Shown: piece by piece, positions 9,477-17,500 of the stretch
Position numbering within the stretch: the stretch's first letter is position 1
Layout of the letters: the number at the start of each line of letters is the position of its first letter
Origin: Chitinophaga eiseniae
GTDB lineage: Bacteria > Bacteroidota > Bacteroidia > Chitinophagales > Chitinophagaceae
Reading direction: 5' to 3'
DNA length: 64,000 nucleotides
NCBI RefSeq assembly: GCF_012641265.1
Contig: NZ_JABAHZ010000005.1
Location: 372,001-436,000, forward strand
Position numbers and translations under genes: made by a program
Notes under the pieces: generated by a model
What the model was told of the DNA's origin: nothing
Databases searched by the model: none
The model's input: the letters and a program-made list of their open reading frames with translations, nothing else

Positions 9477-11597
9477 TTACTTCCCTTCTTCTATCTTTTC
9501 TGCCGGCTTTTCCTGCACTAATACCAGGTCGCTGAGCTTTACATTGATAGGGATGTTACCAATCTTCACAATGGCGCGCTTGTCGCGGATCTCCAGCACT
9601 TTACCTACCTGCCGGTTGGTAACAATTTTCACCAGCATACCTACTTCGATATCTCCACGTACTTCCTCAAACTTATCCTGCACTTTTTTCTGCTGCTGCT
9701 CATTATGCTGCTTTTCCCTGCGGCGGAATAACAGAATTTCAGCCTGCTTCATCACTTTCTCCTTGTCATCGGCACGCTTCCATTCTATCACAATCTGCTT
9801 CAGCTTACGCTCCATATCTTTCAGGTACTGCAGGTCATCTTCCTTAATCTGGTTCTGCAATTTCAACAGGGTATACTGTTGTTGCTTTCGTTCCTTGTCG
9901 GCCAGGATCTCGTACTCCTTCTTCAATCGCTCGTTTTCCTTCAGTAACTTCTGCAGTTCTTTCTCTTTATGTTCTACTTTCTGCAGATCCTGTTCGGCTT
10001 TGTTCAGCAGCTTATCCAGCTGGAAATGCCCTTCATCCACCAGCTTCTTGGCACGGGCAATCAACGAAGGATGCAACCCTATCCGCTCCGCAATGGAAAA
10101 AGTATAGGAACTACCGGGCTTACCCACCATCAATTTATACATGGGCAACAACGTTTGTTCGTCAAAGCCCATCGCGCCATTGATAATACCTTTTACCTTA
10201 TTGGCCATTACCTTCAGGTTCAGGTAGTGCGTGGTTACTACGCCAAAAGCATGCTTCTTGGCCAGTTCCTCCATGATCACCTCCGCAAAAGCCCCTCCCA
10301 GGTTAGGATCAGAGCCGCTACCCAGTTCATCTATGAAGAACAACGTTTTGCCGTTGGCGTTCTCCATAAAATATTTCATGTTTTTGAGATGAGAACTGTA
10401 GGTACTCAGCTCAAATTCGAGCGACTGCGTATCCCCGATATGGATCATCAGTTGTTTAAAAATACCCAGCTGCGACGAAGGATGTACCGGTACCAGCAGG
10501 CCTGCCTGCAACATCAGCTGTATCAGCCCGATGGTTTTGAGGGTAACCGTCTTACCACCGGCATTGGGTCCGCTGATCACGAGGATGTGCGCATCCTTAT
10601 CCAGGTTGATATTCACCGGGATAGTAGGCTTCTGATTTTTCCGGTTGTACAGCAACAACAACGGGTGATAGGCCTGTATCAGGTTCAACTGGGCATGTGG
10701 CAACAGCATGGGATAATTGGCATCCATATCCAGTGCCAGCCTGGCTTTCCCCCTGATAAAATCAAAGGTGCCCAGTACCTGGTGATAGCTGTTCAACAAA
10801 CCGGAGTAGCTGCTCAGGGAAGCCGTCATGGCTTTGAGAATGCGGTACACCTCGCGGCCCTCCTCTCTTTCGAGCGACTGTATATCATTATTGAGCTGTA
10901 TCGTTTCCTCAGGTTCCAGGAAAGCCGTTTTACGGGTATCCGATTCACCCAGGATGAGACCTTTCACCATCCGCTTATTTTCTGCATAGATGGCTACTAC
11001 CCTGCGTCCATTGAGAAATGCCTCCTCCTGGTCGGCCAGGTAGTTGAGCTTTTGCAGTTTCTGAAGAATACGGTCAAATATCCGGCGTAATTCTGTACGC
11101 TTACGGAACAGCGACATACGGATTTTGGCCAGATCGGGCGAGGCATTATCTTTTACCTGTCCCAGTTCATCCAACACTTCGTCGATCGTGGCAGTAATCT
11201 TCTTCTCATAATGGGTGTCTTTGATCACATCAAACAAGCCAGCATACTGGATGCGGCGGTCGTGGTCAAAGAAACGGACAATACTATGCATACTTTCTGC
11301 GAGCTTACGCAGTTGCATGGCCTGTTCACCGGTTAATACGGCCCCCTGGATTTCCAGCAGCCGTAATTCCTTTTTCAGGTTCAGTATATAATCGTTGGGA
11401 AAATTCTCCTGCAACAGGGTGAGTTGTTTATATTCATGTGCCTGTTGAAGGGCTGTTTTAACATAATCTATGTGCGTGTGCAGGCGTAGTTCTGCGGCCA
11501 TTTCCTTGCCCAGTTCTGTTTTACAATGCTCTTGCAGCAATGCCTGTACTTTATCGAATTCCAACTGCACCAACGCAGATTCTGGAAAATATTTCAA
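9477..11597 (-). CDS. mutS2: MutS2-family ATPase lacking the C-terminal Smr nuclease domain
   Basis: 706 residues with a TTG start at 11597; an in-frame stop lies two codons upstream, so no ATG is possible, and the N terminus (FPESALVQLEFDKV) matches family starts. The order is a helical lever and clamp, then the ATPase with Walker A SGPNAGGKT near residue 341 and Walker B FFIDELGSGSDP near 420, followed by the MutS-type VVTTHYLNLK. A long charged coiled coil and a small beta domain (EVGMLVKIVTNRQVGKVLEI) follow. The usual MutS2 is about 780 residues and ends in Smr; here the chain stops at KPAEKIEEGK with no Smr motif. MutS2 proteins act on branched DNA or on stalled ribosomes; without Smr it cannot cut by that domain. 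Confidence 0.9.
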   Translation of the reverse strand: MKYFPESALVQLEFDKVQALLQEHCKTELGKEMAAELRLHTHIDYVKTALQQAHEYKQLTLLQENFPNDYILNLKKELRLLEIQGAVLTGEQAMQLRKLAESMHSIVRFFDHDRRIQYAGLFDVIKDTHYEKKITATIDEVLDELGQVKDNASPDLAKIRMSLFRKRTELRRIFDRILQKLQKLNYLADQEEAFLNGRRVVAIYAENKRMVKGLILGESDTRKTAFLEPEETIQLNNDIQSLEREEGREVYRILKAMTASLSSYSGLLNSYHQVLGTFDFIRGKARLALDMDANYPMLLPHAQLNLIQAYHPLLLLYNRKNQKPTIPVNINLDKDAHILVISGPNAGGKTVTLKTIGLIQLMLQAGLLVPVHPSSQLGIFKQLMIHIGDTQSLEFELSTYSSHLKNMKYFMENANGKTLFFIDELGSGSDPNLGGAFAEVIMEELAKKHAFGVVTTHYLNLKVMANKVKGIINGAMGFDEQTLLPMYKLMVGKPGSSYTFSIAERIGLHPSLIARAKKLVDEGHFQLDKLLNKAEQDLQKVEHKEKELQKLLKENERLKKEYEILADKERKQQQYTLLKLQNQIKEDDLQYLKDMERKLKQIVIEWKRADDKEKVMKQAEILLFRRREKQHNEQQQKKVQDKFEEVRGDIEVGMLVKIVTNRQVGKVLEIRDKRAIVKIGNIPINVKLSDLVLVQEKPAEKIEEGK

Positions 11598-12027
11598 GTG
11601 TTATTTATTTAAAGTAAGAAGGCACAAACAATCCATACTTGTTCGTGTCTGCGTAAAAGGTTTACGATCATGCGCATGAAAGCGCGGCCAACGGGGTGGC
11701 GGGGAAAATACTATCCGGGAAAATGATTAATTCTTGTTCATCGTTATTGTCATTATGCTATCAAACGTATCCGGTTATGCCGGCTTTTTATATCGGTTCC
11801 TGCTGCTGCTGACGTATGTTTTTTGACGGCTTCCGGGGCGCCCTCGGGTTCCCACAAACTGCAAAAGAATGTTAAAGTTACTTAACTTGTTCTTTTCCTG
11901 CATCATTTATTACGTAAATTATTATAAAAACAGGGATGATAAAGGTGCTTAGACAGGCTGCAATGCGAATACAGTATTGAATTTGAGTCATATTTAAAAA
12001 AAGATGCATCTTTAAAATTTTATTTTT
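11598..12027. other. 430-bp region between mutS2 and msrA
   Basis: The region separates divergent mutS2 and msrA. A minus-strand TACGTTTG box (11762-11769) fits a -7 element for mutS2, though 165 nt upstream of its start. One small minus-strand open frame is listed separately. I saw no RNA gene or other structure. Confidence 0.4.
11878..11991 (-). CDS. Possible 37-residue single-span membrane peptide
   Basis: A minus-strand frame begins with an ATG at 11989-11991 and stops at 11878. It would encode a short polar head (MTQIQYCIRIAAC), one strongly hydrophobic stretch (FIIPVFIIIYVI) and a charged tail (NDAGKEQVK). The layout is that of a small one-pass membrane protein. It is divergent from msrA, with an A/T-rich leader. 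There is no recognised family and no clear promoter, and such a frame can arise by chance in A/T-rich spacers, so this is only a candidate. Confidence 0.25.
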   Translation of the reverse strand: MTQIQYCIRIAACLSTFIIPVFIIIYVINDAGKEQVK

Positions 12028-12675
12028 ATGAGAAAATATTCCATCTTCATTTGTCTGATTGCACTGGCACTTTTTGCCTGTGCCCAAAATAAAAAAGATA
12101 AAGTACCGGGCGATATGGAAGTAAGTAACAATCAACAAACAGCCACCGCCACCTTTGGAGGCGGCTGCTTCTGGTGTACAGAAGCCCAGTTCCAGGAACT
12201 GGAAGGAGTGATCAAGGTAGAATCGGGCTATGCCGGCGGCACGGTAGCCAATCCAACCTACGAAGAGGTGTGTACCGGCAATACCGGCCATGCAGAAGTA
12301 ATCCGGGTCACCTACGACCCCACTAAGGTCAGCTACGAAGAACTGTTGCAGGCATTCTGGCTCAGCCACGATCCCACCCAGTTAAACCGGCAGGGCAATG
12401 ATGTAGGCACCCAGTACCGCAGTGTAATATTCTATAATAGCGAGGAACAAAAAGAGAAAGCGGAGCTTTATAAGAAGAAATTACAGGAATCAGGCGCCTA
12501 CGATAAACCAATCGTAACCGAAATTGCTCCCCTGACTACCTTCTACAAGGCGGAAAACTACCACCAGAACTATTATAACGACAATGGTTCTCAGCCTTAT
12601 TGCACTTTCGTGATCAAACCTAAACTCGAAAAATTTAAAAAAGCATTTGCAGGACACCTGAAAAAAGGACTATAG
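12028..12675 (+). CDS. msrA: Peptide methionine-S-sulfoxide reductase MsrA, lipoprotein form
   Basis: 215 residues. The N terminus is a lipoprotein signal with lipobox LFAC (Cys18), so the enzyme should be anchored in the envelope rather than in the cytosol. The catalytic motif GGCFWC has Cys47 as the nucleophile; the family segments YAGGTVANPTYEEVCTGNTGHAE, FWLSHDPTQLNRQGNDVGTQYRS and YHQNYY are all present. It reduces the S-epimer of methionine sulfoxide in oxidised proteins, using thiols from a periplasmic donor. No MsrB domain is fused. It is a single gene, closed by a strong terminator. Confidence 0.97.
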   Translation: MRKYSIFICLIALALFACAQNKKDKVPGDMEVSNNQQTATATFGGGCFWCTEAQFQELEGVIKVESGYAGGTVANPTYEEVCTGNTGHAEVIRVTYDPTKVSYEELLQAFWLSHDPTQLNRQGNDVGTQYRSVIFYNSEEQKEKAELYKKKLQESGAYDKPIVTEIAPLTTFYKAENYHQNYYNDNGSQPYCTFVIKPKLEKFKKAFAGHLKKGL

Positions 12676-12678
12676 AAG

Positions 12679-12709
12679 AAGCTGAAAGCTTTCAGCTTTC
12701 AGCTTTTTT
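12679..12709 (+). terminator. Terminator after msrA
   Basis: Perfect 11-bp stem AAGCTGAAAGC (12679-12689) with 12695-12705, a 5-nt loop, then a T run. Confidence 0.9.
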
Positions 12710-12749
12710 CACTATCTTATACAGCAGTTTTTAAAAAGTTCCACCATTA

Positions 12750-13175
12750 ATGAGCACTGTACAAGAATGTCCCTGGTGTGGGAGCGACCAAACTATACGC
12801 ACTATACCGGAAAAAGACCCTATTAACGTTATTATCGTCTGTAAACAATGCCAACGGATCATTTCCGACAGGGCTAGCAGCTCCGTTACCAGGAAGACCA
12901 ATCCTGCCAGGCAAAGCGTGGAGGAAAAAGTGATCCAGCTCTCTATGAATGCCGGCAAACTCCCAGCTATCAAGTATTACCTCACTGAAATGAACAAAAC
13001 ACCCGGGATCCCTCCCATCGGGCTCCGGGAAGCCAAAGAAACAGTAGAAGCCCTCCTCTATACCCGCGGCCTCAGCAGTATGGTAAAAAAGCCTAATAAG
13101 AACGGCGGTGTCATCGCCCTGATCGTACTGGTACTCATCATTGCCTGTGTCGTCTACTTCTTTACCCACAGATAA
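12750..13175 (+). CDS. Zinc-ribbon / L7-L12-like / tail-anchored membrane protein of unknown function
   Basis: 141 residues with three visible parts. Residues 7-34 form a zinc ribbon (Cys7-x2-Cys10 and Cys31-x2-Cys34). Residues about 66-104 (MNAGKLPAIKYYL...GLREAKETVEALL) resemble the C-terminal domain of ribosomal protein L7/L12, which occurs in several small bacterial proteins outside the ribosome. Residues about 118-137 form one hydrophobic segment (GVIALIVLVLIIACVVYFF) with a short charged tail, which predicts C-terminal anchoring with the zinc ribbon in the cytosol. It stands alone between msrA and the Rrf2 gene, starting 41 bp past the msrA terminator. I do not know its function; the arrangement suggests a protein- or RNA-binding membrane adaptor. 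Confidence 0.85.
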   Translation: MSTVQECPWCGSDQTIRTIPEKDPINVIIVCKQCQRIISDRASSSVTRKTNPARQSVEEKVIQLSMNAGKLPAIKYYLTEMNKTPGIPPIGLREAKETVEALLYTRGLSSMVKKPNKNGGVIALIVLVLIIACVVYFFTHR

Positions 13176-13199
13176 ATTTTTCCTTTCCACGGATAATCT

Positions 13200-13230
13200 T
13201 ACCTTTGTACTGTAATAAAGTCAATTACAG
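13200..13230 (+). promoter_or_regulatory. Promoter and palindromic operator of the Rrf2-family gene
   Basis: A -7 box TACCTTTG (13200-13207) is followed 2 nt later by the palindrome CTGTAAT-N7-ATTACAG (13210-13230), which ends one base before the ATG. Transcription would start inside the palindrome, so a bound repressor would block it. The 18-nt core from 13199 to 13216 is identical to one at 46891-46908 in front of the YwnB-like gene. Rrf2 proteins bind palindromes of this size, so autoregulation is the natural reading. Confidence 0.7.
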
Positions 13231-13231
13231 A

Positions 13232-13642
13232 ATGAACAACGGACGATTCCCCATATCACTGCATATTCTTACGCTGATGGCCAGCTCAGCCGGGGAATTA
13301 CTGTCCTCCGACTATATTGCAGGTAGTATCAACATCAACCCCGTACTGGTACGCAAGGAAATCAGCAACCTGCGCAACTTCGGACTGATAGAAAGCAAGG
13401 AAGGCAAAAACGGCGGCTCCACCCTGGCTAAACCAGCCGATAAAATCCGGCTTTCAGAAGTTTACCACGCCGTACAACAAGCCTCCCTGCTGGGAAATAG
13501 CAAAAATAAACCTAACCCGGACTGCCCGATCGGCAAACAAATCAATCTCCACCTCGACCATCTTTACGAGGATATAGAAGGAGCTTTACTACATAGATTA
13601 GAGAAAATGAGCCTGGCCGATTTTTTACGCCAGTTCCAATAG
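13232..13642 (+). CDS. Rrf2-family transcriptional regulator (YwnA-like)
   Basis: 136 residues from the ATG at 13232; an earlier in-frame start at 13205 is rejected because it lies inside the promoter and operator. The winged helix has the Rrf2 signature SSDYIAGSININPVLVRKEISNLRNFGLI followed by the wing SKEGKNGGSTLAKP. The three-cysteine cluster of iron-sulfur Rrf2 sensors (IscR, NsrR) is absent. The only cysteine is Cys98 in DCPIGKQI, a position often seen in the YwnA subgroup and possibly redox-sensing. It is followed after 39 bp by the ygiD-like gene, which is likely in the same transcript. It probably represses itself and the YwnB-like gene at 47030. Confidence 0.92.
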   Translation: MNNGRFPISLHILTLMASSAGELLSSDYIAGSININPVLVRKEISNLRNFGLIESKEGKNGGSTLAKPADKIRLSEVYHAVQQASLLGNSKNKPNPDCPIGKQINLHLDHLYEDIEGALLHRLEKMSLADFLRQFQ

Positions 13643-13681
13643 TTTTTCATCAAAGGCAATGCTGCCACGAGGAGGAATAGC

Positions 13682-14503
13682 ATGCAACTCAACGATCTCA
13701 GAAATATTACCAGCGAATTTAAAAGCACCAGCCAGATGCCCGTCATGTTCATCGGCCACGGTAACCCAATGAATGGCATCAGCGACAACGCCTTTACCCG
13801 TGCTCTGGGTAAAATGGGACAAGACCTCCCACATAAGCCTGCCGCCATCCTGGTTATCTCCGCCCACTGGCTCACCAAAGGCACCCACGTGCTGGTAGCG
13901 CCACAACCGGAAACCATACACGACTTTGGCGGATTCCCCGAAGCCCTCTACGCCGTACAATACCCGGCGCCCGGCGCTCCGGAACTGGCCAGGGAAACCA
14001 AACAGCTCATCACCTCCACCCAGGTGATAGAAGATGACCACTGGGGACTGGACCACGGCTCCTGGACGGTACTCAAACACATGTACCCCATGGCCGATGT
14101 TCCCGTATTTCAACTGAGCATCGACTATCACCAGCCACCGGAATATCACTTTAAGCTGGCAACCGAATTAAAAACACTACGGAACAAAGGCGTACTCATT
14201 ATGGGTAGTGGGAATATTGTACATAATCTCCGCCAGGTAGTATTCAGCGATAATGCCAAACCGTACGACTGGGCCCTTTCCTTCGATAACACGGTAAAAC
14301 AAAAACTGGAACAGGGCGCCTTCAACGACCTGGTCAACTACCGCAACCTGGGATTGGAAGCACAACTGTCTATCCCCACCAACGATCACTATTTACCCAT
14401 GATCTACACCCTGGGATTGGTAGATAAAAATGAATCCATACAATTCACTTACGAAGAAATACAAAACGGGAGTATTAGTATGCGCTGTTTTAAAACAGCG
14501 TAA
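13682..14503 (+). CDS. ygiD: Extradiol ring-cleavage dioxygenase, YgiD/LigB family
   Basis: 273 residues, the usual length. Metal ligand motifs are in the expected order: GHGNPM (His26), ISAHW (His62), GLDHGSW and NDHYLPM. E. coli YgiD is a zinc-containing 4,5-DOPA dioxygenase related to plant betalain enzymes; the natural substrate in soil bacteria is uncertain, but aromatic diols or quinone-related compounds are plausible. The gene follows the Rrf2 regulator by 39 bp with no terminator, so the two probably share a promoter and repressor. The last codons contain a perfect 18-bp palindrome (14482-14499), followed by a separate strong hairpin. Confidence 0.93.
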   Translation: MQLNDLRNITSEFKSTSQMPVMFIGHGNPMNGISDNAFTRALGKMGQDLPHKPAAILVISAHWLTKGTHVLVAPQPETIHDFGGFPEALYAVQYPAPGAPELARETKQLITSTQVIEDDHWGLDHGSWTVLKHMYPMADVPVFQLSIDYHQPPEYHFKLATELKTLRNKGVLIMGSGNIVHNLRQVVFSDNAKPYDWALSFDNTVKQKLEQGAFNDLVNYRNLGLEAQLSIPTNDHYLPMIYTLGLVDKNESIQFTYEEIQNGSISMRCFKTA

Positions 14504-14513
14504 GGTAGCACAC

Positions 14514-14570
14514 TATTAAAATGGACAACCGTTGTGGATTACATATCCACAACGGTTGTCCATTTTAATA
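14514..14570. terminator. Bidirectional terminator with a 25-bp perfect stem
   Basis: The arm at 14514-14538 is fully complementary to 14546-14570, with a 7-nt loop. A/T-rich ends serve as U runs on either strand. It lies between convergent ygiD and the helicase-nuclease gene. Confidence 0.85.
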
Positions 14571-14580
14571 ATTTTATGCT

Positions 14581-17500
14581 TTACGCCTTCAATAACTCTC
14601 CTTCCTGCTGCACCCGGCGGCCTTCCACCTGGATATCAATAGCTTTGAGAATCTCTTCTCTCATCTCTTCTGTTACCCGGCTATAGCCAAACATCTTCGC
14701 AATACAGGGTACTGCATCTTCCCGTTGAATAGCCACGGCATCTTTCACCACTTTTTCCAGGGCCATCCCAATTTCTTCTACGGCAATGTAGTTGATCTTG
14801 CGGGCGGAAGCCGGCAACTGGCTGCGGTTACGCACTACCGGTGCAGGTAACGCAGTATTCCACAGGAATTGTCCTTTGATCTTAATCCGTTTGCTGGCAT
14901 CTGAATGACGTACTGCATGCCGTAGAATTTCCCGGATACGCGGTCCTACCCGTGTAATACCCGCGGCTTCTATCATGCGCCGTGCTACTTCGTCGAAATG
15001 CACGGGGCTTTCCACTACCACTACCTGCTCTATCCAGTCGCACAACTTACCAATGGGCGACAGGTGGAATTCCTGTTCTTTTATTTCTTCCGGCAATACC
15101 GCTGTTTCATAAGCCGGCACCTCTTCTTCAACGATTTCGACGGCTTCCCTCGTAATCGTGGGTGGTGTATCATTCACCACTTCGATCGTATTAGGGTCCG
15201 ACATCGCATAAGCCGCCTTCGCCTTCTCAATAGCAGCCACCAGGCGCTTCAGCTCCCGCTCCGGATCACGGAACCAATCGGTGCTCCACACGCGATGTAT
15301 CTTCCAGCCCATAGCTTCCAACACCTGCTGCCGCAGGCGATCGCGGTCACGGGCCGAACGCGCCGAGTGATAGGCCGCACCATCGCATTCAATTCCCAGC
15401 ACATAACGCCCGGGATATTCAGGATCTACAATGGCCATATCGATATAAAAACCTTTGGACCCCACCTGCTTACGCACTACATATCCCAGTGCTTCCAGCT
15501 TGGTAGCCACATTTTCTTCAAACGGGCTATCCGCCGGTAATCCTGTTTCCGCAGTCATATACAACCTGCCATGCTGTGCAAAATACAGGAAGTTTTTCAG
15601 CGATTGTATGCCGTAACTTTTTGATTTATTGAGATCGATATCATCCGCGGTGATATTGGTAAAGACTTCACACCTCGATTTGGCGCGGGTAATGAGTACG
15701 TTCAGCCGCCTTTCTCCTCCTTCATTGTTCAGCGGACCAAAAGACATAGCCACATACCCTTCCTCCGTACGTCCGTAGCCGATAGAGATAAAGATCACAT
15801 CCCTTTCATCGCCCTGCACATTCTCCAGGTTCTTTACAAAAAATGGTTCATCGGCATGCCCGCTGAAAAAAGATTCCAACTCCGGCGATTGCCGGCGGCG
15901 TAGCTCCAGCGCGTCGCTGATGGCCTGGCGCTGCGAAGTACTGAAAGCTACTACACCCAGGCTCAGCGCCGGATGTTTACGCGCATGCTCCATCACCGCA
16001 TCAGCCACAATTTCCGCCTCTTTGGGGTTGGTGCGGGTCTTTCCCCGGTCGTAAGCCGTATTTGCCAGGTGATGGAATACCAGTCCCTTTTGTTCTTTGG
16101 AACCCGGGCTGGGGAATATTACCAGTTTATTTTCGTAAAACTCATGATTAGATAAAGTAATCAACGACTCATGCCGGCTGCGGTAGTGCCAGCGCAGCAT
16201 CCGCTGCGGCGCCCCCTGGGCATCGCAGAGCCCGAGAATACTCTGCATATCAGCCGTTACATTGTCCTCATCATCGGTTTCTTTGGTGAGCGAATCAAAG
16301 AAACTGGTAGGCGGCAACTGCTTATTGTCACCCACCACTACCAACTGCTTTCCGCGCAGGATAGCGCCCAGCGCTTCTACCGGCTTCACCTGGCTGGCTT
16401 CATCGAAAATTACCAGGTCGAATTCCAGTGTCGCTGGCGGCAGGAAATTAGCGATCGACAATGGACTCATCATAAATACCGGCTTCACCGCCTGTATCGC
16501 AAAACCCGCTTCCTGCATGAGTTTGCGGATAGGCATATGACGCGCCTTCTTATTAAATTCTGTCCGGAGAATATTTACCTGTCCCCCTGCATCCATACGG
16601 GGCATCTGCTCCCAATGCTGCAAAGCTGCCCGGGCACGGTTATACTGGAGATTCAGTACATCCAGCTCGCGAAACTGCTCTACCAGTTCCTCGTGGCCAC
16701 CACGCTCAAACTTACGCAGTGCCGGCTGCGATTTTACCGCTGTTTCCACCAGGTACTCATACCAGTTTTTTTGCAAGGCGGTCTTCAGCCACTGGGAAGC
16801 CCCCGCCCATTCAACAGCCGGTCTAACCAGGCATTCCAGCTTTTCGCCTATAGCCGTTTCCGTAATATTATTCCAGGAAATCAGGTGATGAATTTCCGGC
16901 AACTGATCAGACCATTTTTGCAGCAGCGTTTGCTGCGCTTCAAATGCCACCGGGTAATGCTGCTCATCCATTTGCAGCTTTTGTAAGACAGTAGTGCACC
17001 GTGCCTGCTGCTCTTCCAGTAAGCGCAACAGGAGTGCTTTGTCTGCCAACGCTGCAGCCGCGTCTTTATGCTCGCGCAGGTAGGATATTACCACCGCCGG
17101 CCAGGTACCGGCAGCAATCCGTTGGTGCATATCCGTTATATAACGGGTAGCTTCCTCTAAAGCATTCCAGTCGGTATGTGATTTCTGCCAACGGCTGCCA
17201 AATAGTGTGCTGCCCAATGCGGCATGTTCTTTCAACACAGCGTCGTGTCGCCTGAATTCCATAATAGCAGCCACATAGCGCAGCTTCTCCTCATTATCCT
17301 TAGGCAGAGGACCTATACACAGCGCCGCCAGCTGGCGATTACTCCGTTTATAGGCGCCTATCAGGAACTTATACCATTTTTCGCCATGTGCCAGCAAATC
17401 CTGGCGGATTTCCATCACATTTTGCTCCCATGCTTCAGGGATCAATATCTCCTGGTATTGCTCCTGTACTTCGGTAGCAGCGGCGCCGGCAGCCAGCCAA

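Noticed and set aside
9969..11090. 373-codon plus-strand frame inside mutS2
   Set aside because: Antisense to MutS2, whose motifs are clear; the composition (many His, Gln, Leu) is typical of a shadow frame.
11598..11880. Riboswitch or ncRNA upstream of mutS2
   Set aside because: Only short GC-rich patches; no conserved fold recognised.
12731..13190. Minus-strand frames over the zinc-ribbon gene
   Set aside because: Shadow frames; the plus-strand gene has a clear zinc ribbon and membrane helix.
13205..13231. Upstream start for the Rrf2 gene
   Set aside because: It would put the start inside the promoter/operator palindrome; the ATG at 13232 fits the family start.
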